Of a DNA stretch of 41,967 nucleotides, positions 1 through 7,925 are shown one piece after another (position 1 is the first letter of the stretch; every line of letters starts with the position of its first letter). Under the pieces are notes generated by a model that was given only the letters and a program-made list of their open reading frames with translations, had not been told where the DNA came from and ran no database searches. Origin of the DNA: Effusibacillus pohliae DSM 22757 (lineage in GTDB: Bacteria; Bacillota; Bacilli; Tumebacillales; Effusibacillaceae); the NCBI RefSeq assembly GCF_000376225.1, contig NZ_AQXL01000109.1, positions 1 to 41,967 of the forward strand, in the 5' to 3' direction. Made by a program: the position numbers and the translations under genes.

Positions 1-167
1 GTGCGTTCATGGGTTCGCTCGTAGGGTTCCGCTTGGATCTGCTCCGATGCTTGCTTCTGTAAGAGTTGGTTCAAAAACGACTGCATGAGAGATGGAGCCA
101 GTTTGCCATGTGTTGTAAGCAGTTGGTGTAATTCTTCTGCGGAAAGGGTAAGATGGAAGTGAGTCAT
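1..167 (-). CDS. IS256-family transposase, N-terminal fragment (runs off window)
   Basis: Reading leftward from the ATG at 167-165, the first 55 residues begin MTHFHLTLSAEELHQLL and reach a 'AEPYERTHER' segment. That segment matches the N-terminal region of IS256-family (mutator-type) DDE transposases, where 'Y-E-R-x-x-E-R' precedes the RNGY motif. A strong Shine-Dalgarno (AAGGAGG, complement of 175-181) lies 7-8 bases before this ATG, so I chose it over the longer overlapping frame. The catalytic DDE region lies outside the window, so activity cannot be judged. The sequence around 191-204 (GAGTTTGTCTACAA on the minus strand) may belong to a terminal inverted repeat, but the exact IS end is not resolved. 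Family assignment is from motif resemblance only. Confidence 0.72.
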   Translation of the reverse strand, partial: MTHFHLTLSAEELHQLLTTHGKLAPSLMQSFLNQLLQKQASEQIQAEPYERTHER

Positions 168-235
168 TTCGATTCCTCCTTGGGATATTGTTGTAGACAA
201 ACTCCATGATTCCCAAAAAGAGGATTGAAATGACT
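162..235. repeat. Inverted repeat spanning the transposase start codon
   Basis: The bases at 162-174 and 223-235 are inverted copies of one another (11 of 13 match). In the minus-strand transcript they would fold into a hairpin that includes the transposase ATG in one arm and its Shine-Dalgarno in the loop. The arms may also mark the element's end near 235-240. Confidence 0.45.
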
Positions 236-239
236 CTTC

Positions 240-533
240 CTATTTCAGATCCTTTTTACACATAATACCGGACACAACTTCGTATGTTCCAACGATGCAC
301 CCCAAATAACCGTCATCCGTGATGATTCTGGCTCGTTGTACGTCAAACCTTTTGCATAAGAACGTATCCGTTCCGCTTGCGTTTCCAAATCGTAGCCGTG
401 TTCCACCTGTCCTTCCGTAGACATGCGGCAATAGCCAAAATAAACCTCCCTGCATACGTTCTTTGCGGCGAATTATGTAAAGCGCTTCTTCCTTCAAATC
501 CGCATAAAACACGAGAATTTTAGTAAGGAACAA
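240..533 (-). CDS. Hypothetical protein, possibly a gene fragment cut by the IS element
   Basis: This open frame of 97 codons runs towards the IS256-type element and stops right next to it. I recognise no domain. The C-terminal half reads like a folded protein (for example 'RARIITDDGYLGCIVGTYEV'). The only in-frame starts are a TTG at 533 without a convincing Shine-Dalgarno and an internal ATG. The stop codon at 242-240 lies within a few bases of the likely end of the IS element, so the frame may be a remnant of a longer gene truncated by insertion. It is transcribed away from the restriction genes. It could also be a chance frame. Confidence 0.3.
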   Translation of the reverse strand: MFLTKILVFYADLKEEALYIIRRKERMQGGLFWLLPHVYGRTGGTRLRFGNASGTDTFLCKRFDVQRARIITDDGYLGCIVGTYEVVSGIMCKKDLK

Positions 534-724
534 AAATTCATATGTTCTTTTTGCAAATTCATCGTAACACTCCGAAACGCTTCCAGTCTAAAGTGGGATT
601 GCTGATAGGTCTGGAAGGTATTTCACCAATGTTGGCGAATAAAAAGCGATGTGGGTACATCTCGATTGAAATAATTGTATTATTATCAAGAGAGACTACT
701 ACTTCTTTAGGAAGGGTTGCAAAT

Positions 725-2401
725 ATGCCGACTTTAGATTGGATTGGAAAAAAAGCTGTTGTTAATCATCATAATCAGATTCATTATCACTTATTGAACG
801 CCCAACCAGAATATTCAGTAAACCCCGAACAAGCCAATGGTAATTTACTTATTCATGGCGACAACTTAAAGGCGATTAAGGCATTACTACCTTATTATTC
901 CAAAGAATGTAAGTTCATTTATATAGATCCCCCTTATAACACAGGTAGTCCGAATCAACTTTGGCATTATAACGACGATGTGGATAGTCCTGAAATACGT
1001 CAATGGTTAGGGGAAGTCGTTGGGCCGGACATGGAGGACTTATCCCGTCATGATAAATGGTTGTGCATGATGTACCCTCGTTTGAACTTACTTAAGAAAT
1101 TACTCAGAGACGATGGATTTATTTGTGTGCAGATCGACGATAACGAAGCCGCAAATCTCAAGGCAATAATGGATGAAATATTCCTTCCTTCGAATTACCT
1201 AGCAACTATTTATGTGCAGGTCAGGTATGCTGATAAAACACTAACACAAGATATGGATTTCCATAAACAAATTGAACAGATTCTTGTGTACCGTGCTACA
1301 CCAAAGGCTAAGCCAAAATTGATTGAGACGGAGTACAAATTAGATAAATTTAAGTGGTATGTTCGTGAGAAAGCTCCAGGTAGAAAAACAATAATTGGCG
1401 GCAAAGAAGTAGTGATTTTCAAAAGTAATGAGTACGAGATTTACGAAGGCGAACCTTCTCCCAAAGGGCTTAAGGAAATATGGGCTTCTGGTTCAGTTCT
1501 TAATAACAACTCATCAGGACGCTTCTTTAGAGATTACTTAAATGGTCGCAAGGATATTGACGGTCTTGGAGTTCTCTACAAGGTATACGGTATTGGTGAT
1601 GACTCGTATGATTACCGCTACTTCACTGGCCCTAAGAGAGCGAATGCCATTAGAGGAAAGTATTATCAAGGTGTTCCAACTGATGTATTGGAGTCCGAAG
1701 GAGAAACTACAAATAAAAATCCAATACCGAATTTCTACGATATGGCTGGGGACTTCGGGAATTGCCGTCACGAAGGTGGGGTCGAGTTCAACGGAGGAAA
1801 AAAACCAGAACGGCTTCTGGCTATGCTGTTAAAACACTTCACCGATGAGGGTGATATTGTGGTTGATTCCTTTGCCGGTAGTGGAACAACCGCGGCCGTT
1901 GCGCAAAAGATGCGTCGTAGATGGATCGCCATTGAAATGACCGACATATGCTTCACACATACATTGCCTCGCTTAACAAGAGTGGTGAATGGTGAGGACT
2001 TCACAGGTGTTTCCAAGGAATATGAATGGGAGGGTGGGTCTGGTTTTGTCTTTTGTGAACTAGGTGAAAGCCTGTTTAACGAGGTCGGCCTCTTAAAAGA
2101 CAGAGTGACCTATAAAGATCTGGCACGACATATCTTTTTCACGGAAACAGGGGAGCCTTTAGGGGATATTTCTGATAATCGTAATAACTTTATCGGAGAG
2201 TCAAAAGGGAAATTGTACTACCTCTTTTTCGACGAAAGTGGACAGGATACTTTCTTGACACAGGAAATAGTCGATAGTCTTCCCCCGTTTGATGGTAGAC
2301 AAAGAATCATATTTGCAAACGGTTGTCGGGTCAGTTCCTCATTACTTAACGTATATGGAATAGTTTTTAAACAAATACCATATGAGATAAAGGTGAAATA
2401 A
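725..2401 (+). CDS. mod: Type III restriction-modification system, DNA methyltransferase subunit Mod
   Basis: Adenine-specific DNA methyltransferase of the beta class, which gives a type III system its sequence recognition and protects host DNA. The 558-residue product has the catalytic motif IV DPPYNTG at residues 68-74, followed much later by the AdoMet-binding motif FAGSGTT at about 383-389. That order (IV before I) is typical of Mod subunits, with the recognition domain between. I chose the ATG at 725 because AGGAAGG stands about 9 bases upstream; the frame is open back to 542 but has no ribosome site there. The stop is two bases before the res start, so translation is probably coupled. 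The region is visibly richer in A/T than the purine and guaA genes, which suggests acquisition. The recognition sequence cannot be predicted. Confidence 0.93.
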   Translation: MPTLDWIGKKAVVNHHNQIHYHLLNAQPEYSVNPEQANGNLLIHGDNLKAIKALLPYYSKECKFIYIDPPYNTGSPNQLWHYNDDVDSPEIRQWLGEVVGPDMEDLSRHDKWLCMMYPRLNLLKKLLRDDGFICVQIDDNEAANLKAIMDEIFLPSNYLATIYVQVRYADKTLTQDMDFHKQIEQILVYRATPKAKPKLIETEYKLDKFKWYVREKAPGRKTIIGGKEVVIFKSNEYEIYEGEPSPKGLKEIWASGSVLNNNSSGRFFRDYLNGRKDIDGLGVLYKVYGIGDDSYDYRYFTGPKRANAIRGKYYQGVPTDVLESEGETTNKNPIPNFYDMAGDFGNCRHEGGVEFNGGKKPERLLAMLLKHFTDEGDIVVDSFAGSGTTAAVAQKMRRRWIAIEMTDICFTHTLPRLTRVVNGEDFTGVSKEYEWEGGSGFVFCELGESLFNEVGLLKDRVTYKDLARHIFFTETGEPLGDISDNRNNFIGESKGKLYYLFFDESGQDTFLTQEIVDSLPPFDGRQRIIFANGCRVSSSLLNVYGIVFKQIPYEIKVK

Positions 2402-2403
2402 AT

Positions 2404-5031
2404 ATGTTGAATCTAAAGAAATATCAGGAAAGGGCTTTAAACACACTTTCTAATTATCTCAAACTCTCGAGGGCTGTGGGAGCAAGTGAGGCTTTCTCCC
2501 AAATAACTGGTCGACCTTACGTATCTGTCCCTCAATTACCGGGAATGCCTTATGTCTGTTTACGGATACCTACAGGTGGTGGAAAAACCCTTATGGGATG
2601 CCACGCTATCGACATTGTCAAGAGCGAATTCTTACACGTTGATCATGCTCTCGTATTGTGGCTAGTCCCTACAATCCAAATCCGTGACCAAACTCTTGCT
2701 GCTCTTAAAGACGAGAGTCACCCATACAGACAAGCACTTAAAGGTACCATTAACGGACCGATTACCGTTCTGGATATTACAGAGGCTTTGTTCGTTCAAC
2801 GAAACGTGCTTGACAGTGAAACATGTATCATTGTATCCACGTTAGCAGCACTGCGTATTGAGGATACTGATGGGAGAAGGATTTACGACGAAAATGGCTC
2901 ACTTATGCCTCATTTTACTGGATTAAATGATGCAGTTTTGGATTCGTTAGAGAAGAATCAGGACGGCAAAATTATTTATTCACTGGCAAATGTTCTGAGG
3001 GCTCGAAGGCCTATGGTAATCATGGACGAGGCCCATAACGCCCGTACAAACTTGTCTTTTGAAACTCTGGCAAGATTTAGTCCTTCTTGTGTAATTGAGT
3101 TTACTGCGACCCCTCAATCAACTCATCATCCTCAACGGGGTGAATTTGCTAGTAACGTACTTGTTAGCGTGTCCGCCGCTGAACTTAACGCTGAATCAAT
3201 GATTAAAATGCCGATTAGGCTGGAGACTAAGAATGACTGGAAGGAAGTTATTGCGGATGCTATTGGAAAGCGAAAGCAATTAGAGAGTATAGCCCGCAAA
3301 GAGGAGCGGGAGACTGGGGAACATATTCGGCCTATTGTTCTATTCCAAGCTCAGCCTCGTTATCAAGATAGAGAAACGATTAATGTGGACATTTTATTGC
3401 AATCGTTAATGGAAGATTTCAAAATACCTAGGGATGAAATTGCGATTCATATTGGAGATCAAAAAGAACTTGACGGCGTCAATCTTTTTGACCCTACTTG
3501 CAAAATTAAGTTTGTAATCACGGTATCAGCACTTAAAGAGGGGTGGGACTGTTCATACGCTTATGTTCTCTGTTCCGTAGCTGAAATTGGTTCGGCTACT
3601 GCTGTGGAACAGTTGGTAGGGCGTATATTGCGTTTGCCAAATGCTAAAAAGAAAAATCACCAAGAACTTAATAAAGCGTATGCTTACGTTTCTTCCACAA
3701 AGTTTGCTGAGACGCTTGAAGCTCTTACTGACGCACTCATTGAAAATGGGTTTGAGAAATTTGAAGCACCACTCATGATCGAACCGCCGACACCCGAACC
3801 TGACTTGTTCGACTTTATTGTAACTTCGGAGATTGTAGAAGAAGAACCAGACCTTGACGATCTACCAGAGGAGATAAAGAAAAAGGTCACTTACCAATCA
3901 GAATCTAAAACCCTTGAATTCACTGGTTCAATGTCTGAGGAAGAAAAAGAAAAGATTGAGAAGTGCTTTAAAACTGAAAAAGGTAAGAAAGCAGTTTGGA
4001 ATTTGTTTACGAAAAGTCGTAGAAAACCAAGTCCAAGTGATGGAACAGGTGAACCACGACCTGAGTTTCCAAAGCAACAGACTAAGACTACGTTTAGTGT
4101 CCCCTATCTGGTATATAAAAGCGGGGAGCAAATAAGAATTTTCGAGGAAACGATTTTCTTAAACACTAACTGGGAACTTGCCACTTGTGATTACAAGTTG
4201 TCCGAAGAAGATTTCTCTCTTAAACATAAAGGAATAGGCCAGGTTGGGGAAATAACGGTTACGGATCAAGGGAAGGTTGAAAGCAGGTTTATTGAAGATT
4301 TAACTGAACAGCTCTCTTTATACATCGATAATAGAGGATGGACGATTGCAGAGTTAGCTAACTGGTTAGACCGTAAGATTCCTCATCCTGATATTTCGAT
4401 CAAGCAGTCTACGTTGTTTATATACAAGGTAATTCAATACCTGATCAAGAAGCGAGAATTCGATCTCGACACCTTAGTTTATTTCAAGTATAGATTACGT
4501 GACGCTGTGGAGAAGCTGATTGACCGTCATCGCCAACAAGTACGAAAACAAGCGTATCAGACTTGTTTAAATCTCGGGGATGATACGTTATTTGTGACAG
4601 ACGAATTTGTTTTTACTTTTGATAAAGACGTATATCCAGCAAGTTGGTATTATGATGGGCATTTTAAGTTCAATAAGCATTACCATAAACTAGTGGGAGA
4701 ATTGAAAAATACCGGAGAGGAGTTTCGCTGTGCCCAAATAATTGATTCACTCCCCCAGGTTAAGCACTGGATTAGAAATATTGACGGTCAAGAAAAGTAT
4801 AGCTTTTGGTTACAAAAATCTAAAGGTCGTTTCTACCCGGATTTCGTTGCTGAACTTAATGATGGGCGGCTTTTAGTGGTTGAGTATAAAGGTGACCATA
4901 TTAAGGACAACGAGGATTCGGAAGAGAAAAAGGCAATAGGGGAATTGTGGGCGGCAAGAAGTAATGGTAAATGTTTGTTCTATTGGGCAATAAAAGATAA
5001 CGTTGAAAACCTTAGAACTTTTATTAGTTGA
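2404..5031 (+). CDS. res: Type III restriction-modification system, endonuclease/helicase subunit Res
   Basis: ATP-dependent restriction subunit that works in complex with Mod and cleaves DNA between inversely oriented unmethylated sites. Visible in 875 residues: Walker A PTGGGKT at 56-62, a DEAH box at 208-211, the SF2 helicase segment with 'KEGWDC' and 'EQLVGRILRLP' (motif VI-like), and a C-terminal PD-(D/E)xK nuclease signature with D813 and E827-Y-K829. All core motifs are present, so the enzyme looks intact. The ATG at 2404 follows the mod stop by two bases and is preceded by AAAGGTG inside the end of mod. Downstream there is a gene-free stretch to the desaturase operon. Residues about 465-560 are charged and lysine/glutamate rich, probably a linker. 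Confidence 0.92.
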   Translation: MLNLKKYQERALNTLSNYLKLSRAVGASEAFSQITGRPYVSVPQLPGMPYVCLRIPTGGGKTLMGCHAIDIVKSEFLHVDHALVLWLVPTIQIRDQTLAALKDESHPYRQALKGTINGPITVLDITEALFVQRNVLDSETCIIVSTLAALRIEDTDGRRIYDENGSLMPHFTGLNDAVLDSLEKNQDGKIIYSLANVLRARRPMVIMDEAHNARTNLSFETLARFSPSCVIEFTATPQSTHHPQRGEFASNVLVSVSAAELNAESMIKMPIRLETKNDWKEVIADAIGKRKQLESIARKEERETGEHIRPIVLFQAQPRYQDRETINVDILLQSLMEDFKIPRDEIAIHIGDQKELDGVNLFDPTCKIKFVITVSALKEGWDCSYAYVLCSVAEIGSATAVEQLVGRILRLPNAKKKNHQELNKAYAYVSSTKFAETLEALTDALIENGFEKFEAPLMIEPPTPEPDLFDFIVTSEIVEEEPDLDDLPEEIKKKVTYQSESKTLEFTGSMSEEEKEKIEKCFKTEKGKKAVWNLFTKSRRKPSPSDGTGEPRPEFPKQQTKTTFSVPYLVYKSGEQIRIFEETIFLNTNWELATCDYKLSEEDFSLKHKGIGQVGEITVTDQGKVESRFIEDLTEQLSLYIDNRGWTIAELANWLDRKIPHPDISIKQSTLFIYKVIQYLIKKREFDLDTLVYFKYRLRDAVEKLIDRHRQQVRKQAYQTCLNLGDDTLFVTDEFVFTFDKDVYPASWYYDGHFKFNKHYHKLVGELKNTGEEFRCAQIIDSLPQVKHWIRNIDGQEKYSFWLQKSKGRFYPDFVAELNDGRLLVVEYKGDHIKDNEDSEEKKAIGELWAARSNGKCLFYWAIKDNVENLRTFIS

Positions 5032-5159
5032 GCCTTGTGAAAGTCCCCAGAAAAACCAATATCTCGGATGGGAATGGTGACCGGATTATTTTTGTATTCT
5101 TGGAAGTTCGTTAAACTAAAATCACAAGCCCACATTCACAGACATCCACCTTTAGAAAG

Positions 5160-5188
5160 TTGACTAAACCAAAGAAGTGACTTAGTTA
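5160..5188 (+). promoter_or_regulatory. Promoter-like sequence in the gap after res
   Basis: TTGACT (5160-5165), a 17-base spacer and TAGTTA (5183-5188) resemble a sigma-A promoter, with a perfect 17-base spacing but a weak -10. No open reading frame of note follows before the hairpins at 5261 and 5331. The gap 5032-5466 otherwise holds no recognisable gene. Confidence 0.25.
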
Positions 5189-5260
5189 GAGCCTAAATGG
5201 AAGGATGATTTCCTAGGGTGAAGTAGAGATTATTCTTATCGGCGTGGAGTTAATTTCACC

Positions 5261-5288
5261 TTGATTTGCAAATCCAACTGCAAATCAA
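5261..5288. repeat. 9-bp inverted repeat (hairpin)
   Basis: TTGATTTGC (5261-5269) and GCAAATCAA (5280-5288) are perfect inverted arms around a 10-base loop. No T tract follows, so it is not an ordinary terminator. Role unknown. Confidence 0.5.
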
Positions 5289-5330
5289 ACGCCTACAAAT
5301 GGTCGTGAAACAACGTGAAATCCAATCTAA

Positions 5331-5354
5331 AAACGCCCGAGAATACGGGCGTTT
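5331..5354. terminator. Terminator-like hairpin between res and des
   Basis: AAACGCCCG and CGGGCGTTT form a perfect 9-bp stem with a 6-base loop. On the plus strand only TTT follows. On the minus strand the stem runs into five T residues, so it terminates better in that direction but may work in both. Confidence 0.6.
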
Positions 5355-5466
5355 CGTGATCTTGAGCAATTCAATGTGTCTGCTTAAAATGTTCGCCGGA
5401 CAAGGACATGATGTAATAATTTGAATTTAAAACGCAAAGGATCCGTAACGTTGTTGTACGACCTGT

Positions 5467-5502
5467 ATGACATTTGTCATATGCTCCTCTTGACGTTTAT
5501 GA
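5467..5502 (+). promoter_or_regulatory. Candidate tandem DesR operator upstream of the desaturase
   Basis: ATGACATTTGTCAT at 5467-5480 is a palindrome with perfect 6-base arms around TT. A second copy, TGACGTTTATGA at 5491-5502, matches its 12-base core at 9 positions, and the two start 23 bases apart, about two helical turns. Both lie upstream of the TATAAT at 5528. In Bacillus subtilis phosphorylated DesR binds two adjacent sites upstream of the des promoter and recruits RNA polymerase; the arrangement here fits that, but the assignment is inference. Confidence 0.5.
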
Positions 5503-5527
5503 ATTCAGGAAAGCGCACATATTCCCC

Positions 5528-5533
5528 TATAAT
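5528..5533 (+). promoter_or_regulatory. -10 element of the des promoter, no good -35
   Basis: TATAAT is a perfect -10 box 67 bases upstream of the desaturase start codon. At the normal spacing (about 5505-5510) the sequence is TCAGGA, a poor -35. A strong -10 with a poor -35 is expected of an activator-dependent promoter. The predicted transcript start is near 5540. Confidence 0.5.
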
Positions 5534-5600
5534 GAAGGAAAACAAAGAAATGCATCAATGCACGAATTCGCGCAACGGATTCGGTGGGGAGGATTACATC

Positions 5601-6686
5601 ATGTCGGCATCCCATCTTGCCAACCTGAAAAAAGAAGTGAGCGCTTTTCAGAAAACCGATACGAAATTGAGCCTGCTGCAAGTCGTCAATACTGTCGTGC
5701 CGCTGGTTTTGCTCTGGTGGGCCGCGTACGCCAGCCTGTCCTTTTCGTACGGGCTTACGTTGCTGATCGCGGCCGTCGCTTCCGGCTTTTTGATTCGGAC
5801 ATTCATTATATTTCACGACTGCTGCCATCAATCGTTTTTCAAAAGCCGCAAAGCCAATGACATACTCGGCACCATTACCGGAGTGCTGACACACGTGCCC
5901 TACTGCCAATGGAAGCACGACCATTCTGTGCACCACGCGACGAGCGGCAATCTTGCCAAAAGAGGCATCGGGGATATTTGGCTGCTCACGGTGGAAGAGT
6001 ATGCGGCTTCCCCCCTGTGGCGGCGCATCTTCTACCGTTGTTACCGAAACCCGCTCGTCATGTTCGGCTTCGGTCCGATTGCGGTGTTTCTGGTTCAATA
6101 CCGGTTCAACCGCAGGGGGGCGCCTCGCAAGGAACGGATCAACACCTACTTGACCAATCTGCTGATTGCCGCCATGTACGCGCTGCTGTACCAAGTGGTC
6201 GGTTGGCAGGCATTGCTGGCCGTGCAGGGACCGATCTTTTTCCTGTCCGGCATGTTCGGTATCTGGCTGTTTTACGTACAGCACCAGTTCGAACGCTCCT
6301 ATTTTGAAAAGGAAGAAGAATGGGATTATGTGCAGGCCGCCGTGGAAGGCAGTTCCTTTTACAAGCTGCCCCGACCTTTGCAGTGGATCACCGGCAATAT
6401 CGGCTTTCATCACGTGCATCATTTGAATCCGAGAGTGCCGAACTACCATCTGGAAGAAGCGCATCTCGCTGTTCCATTCTTGCAAAAGGCGACCACGATT
6501 ACGCTCGCCACCAGCCTGAAATCGCTGCGGTACCGGCTTTGGCATGAAGCCGAGAAAACGTTTGTAAGTTTTAAAGAGGCCGGACCCATAATCCGCGGTA
6601 TTCGTGCTGCCGCTCCTGAACGCCCCAAACGCAAGGGCAAGGCGGCCGCCGCGGCAAAAATCGCCGCAGGAGCCCGGACGGACTGA
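5601..6686 (+). CDS. des: Membrane fatty acid desaturase (acyl-lipid, Des-like)
   Basis: Integral membrane di-iron desaturase that introduces a double bond into phospholipid acyl chains and restores fluidity in the cold. The 361-residue protein has the three histidine boxes: HDCCH at 72-76, HDHSVHH at 106-112 and HHVHH at 270-274. Hydrophobic spans flank them (for example about 30-70 and 205-235). The C-terminus ends in a Lys/Ala-rich tail not needed for the fold. I chose the ATG at 5601 because GGGGAGG lies 8 bases upstream; the frame is open to 5421 but without a ribosome site. The gene sits directly before desK and desR, as in Bacillus subtilis, which supports the assignment. Regiospecificity (delta-5 in B. 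subtilis) cannot be read from sequence. Confidence 0.9.
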   Translation: MSASHLANLKKEVSAFQKTDTKLSLLQVVNTVVPLVLLWWAAYASLSFSYGLTLLIAAVASGFLIRTFIIFHDCCHQSFFKSRKANDILGTITGVLTHVPYCQWKHDHSVHHATSGNLAKRGIGDIWLLTVEEYAASPLWRRIFYRCYRNPLVMFGFGPIAVFLVQYRFNRRGAPRKERINTYLTNLLIAAMYALLYQVVGWQALLAVQGPIFFLSGMFGIWLFYVQHQFERSYFEKEEEWDYVQAAVEGSSFYKLPRPLQWITGNIGFHHVHHLNPRVPNYHLEEAHLAVPFLQKATTITLATSLKSLRYRLWHEAEKTFVSFKEAGPIIRGIRAAAPERPKRKGKAAAAAKIAAGARTD

Positions 6687-6714
6687 GAGGGAAACCGCTG
6701 TAAAGTTTGTGTAG

Positions 6715-6720
6715 TATAAT
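6715..6720 (+). promoter_or_regulatory. TATAAT within a small dyad before desK
   Basis: TATAAT lies in the sequence GTGTAGTATAATATACAC, an imperfect dyad about 45 bases before the desK start. No -35 stands at the proper distance. It may give desKR some transcription independent of the des promoter, or may be chance. Confidence 0.25.
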
Positions 6721-6764
6721 ATACACACATGCTGTTTCAGCGAAAGAAACCGGAGGAAAACACC

Positions 6765-7925
6765 ATGCGCACAGTGCTGCAAAAACTAAATGCCATGTTT
6801 CGAAAAAATACTGGGCTCAGCCCCTACGTGTGGATCGTTTTCTACATTCTTCCGTTTTACTTCATTTTCCGGACTTCTTCTCTTTATCAGGTGGCGATCG
6901 GCATCGCGATGGTCATCCTGTTTTTCGTTTGCTACCTGTTGTCCTTTTTTTCAAAAGGTTGGCTTGTGTATTTCTGGACGGGTGTGCAAATTGTCATCTC
7001 CACAGCGATGGGTTTTCTGTACGGTTACATTTATTTTTCGCTGTTTCTGGCGTTTTTCATCGGAAATTTGCGTAACCGGGCAGCGTTTTTCACACTGTAT
7101 GCAGTGCATCTGATCAGCACGCTGGCCGCCGTCAACTATGGGTTTGCCAAGCAAGATCCCGAGTTCATCAAGCAGCTTCCGTTTGTACTGCTCAGCCTCA
7201 TCGCCGTCATTTTGCTTCCAGTCAGTTCCTACAACAAAAACAGGGAGGACAGGTTAATCGGGCAGTTGGAGAACGCCAACAAACGCATCGCTGAACTTGT
7301 CAAACTGGAGGAGAGACAACGGATCGCCCGCGATTTGCATGATACACTTGGTCAAAAACTGTCTCTTATCGGATTGAAAAGCGATTTGGCCCTGAAATTA
7401 ATCAGGAAGAATCCGAAACAGGCGGAAGCAGAAATGCGCAATGTGCTGGAAACGGCCCGTGCCGCATTGAAGGAAGCCCGGCAATTGGTGACACGAATGC
7501 GGGGAGCCAAGCTGGAGGACGAAATTGAGCGCGCCCGCCAACTGCTGACGGCCGCACAGATCGAATTTGAAGTGGAAGGTGACCCCAGTCTCACAAACAC
7601 GTCTTTGATTAATGAAAATGTTGCGTGTATGTGCCTGAAGGAAGCGGTCACCAATATCGTAAAGCACAGTGGTGCGACCCGATGTACCGTTTCCATCGAC
7701 TCTACCCCGATCGAACTGGTCGTTCGCGTCAGGGACAACGGTTTAGGTTTCGTCCCCTGGACAGCGAACCTCCGGGGGAGCGGACTGAGAGGGATGAAAG
7801 AAAGATTGGAGTTTGTCAACGGCAATCTCGACATACGTTCGGAGGAGAACGGGGAAGGAACGACGGTCATCATCACGGTGCCGAACATGCCGAAACGACC
7901 TATGGAACAGGGGGCGGGCGTATGA
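6765..7925 (+). CDS. desK: Sensor histidine kinase DesK (membrane thickness/cold sensor)
   Basis: Membrane sensor kinase/phosphatase that controls DesR phosphorylation according to lipid order. The 386-residue protein has about five hydrophobic spans (residues about 21-155) and a parallel coiled-coil linker ('NANKRIAEL'). A HisKA_3 phosphoacceptor box EERQRIARDLHDTLGQ follows, with H192. The ATPase domain has an N box (near 'EAVTNIVKHS'), DNGLGF and GSGLRGMKERL. From memory the whole length resembles B. subtilis DesK, including the N-terminal 'PY-W' segment before TM1. The ATG at 6765 was chosen because GGAGG lies 8 bases upstream; the frame extends to 6729. Its stop overlaps the desR start (ATGA), so the two proteins are translationally coupled. 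Confidence 0.92.
   Translation: MRTVLQKLNAMFRKNTGLSPYVWIVFYILPFYFIFRTSSLYQVAIGIAMVILFFVCYLLSFFSKGWLVYFWTGVQIVISTAMGFLYGYIYFSLFLAFFIGNLRNRAAFFTLYAVHLISTLAAVNYGFAKQDPEFIKQLPFVLLSLIAVILLPVSSYNKNREDRLIGQLENANKRIAELVKLEERQRIARDLHDTLGQKLSLIGLKSDLALKLIRKNPKQAEAEMRNVLETARAALKEARQLVTRMRGAKLEDEIERARQLLTAAQIEFEVEGDPSLTNTSLINENVACMCLKEAVTNIVKHSGATRCTVSIDSTPIELVVRVRDNGLGFVPWTANLRGSGLRGMKERLEFVNGNLDIRSEENGEGTTVIITVPNMPKRPMEQGAGV

Noticed and set aside
666-686. TTGAAA and TATTAT as a mod promoter
   Set aside because: The two boxes are only 9 bases apart, too close for a sigma-A promoter.
542-724. 61-residue N-terminal extension of Mod
   Set aside because: No ribosome site at 542, not in keeping with the family N-terminus, while ATG 725 has AGGAAGG.
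5505-6782. 425-residue open frame on the minus strand opposite the desaturase
   Set aside because: The plus strand has all desaturase histidine boxes and a ribosome site; the antisense frame is His/Arg-rich without motifs, a by-product of codon bias.
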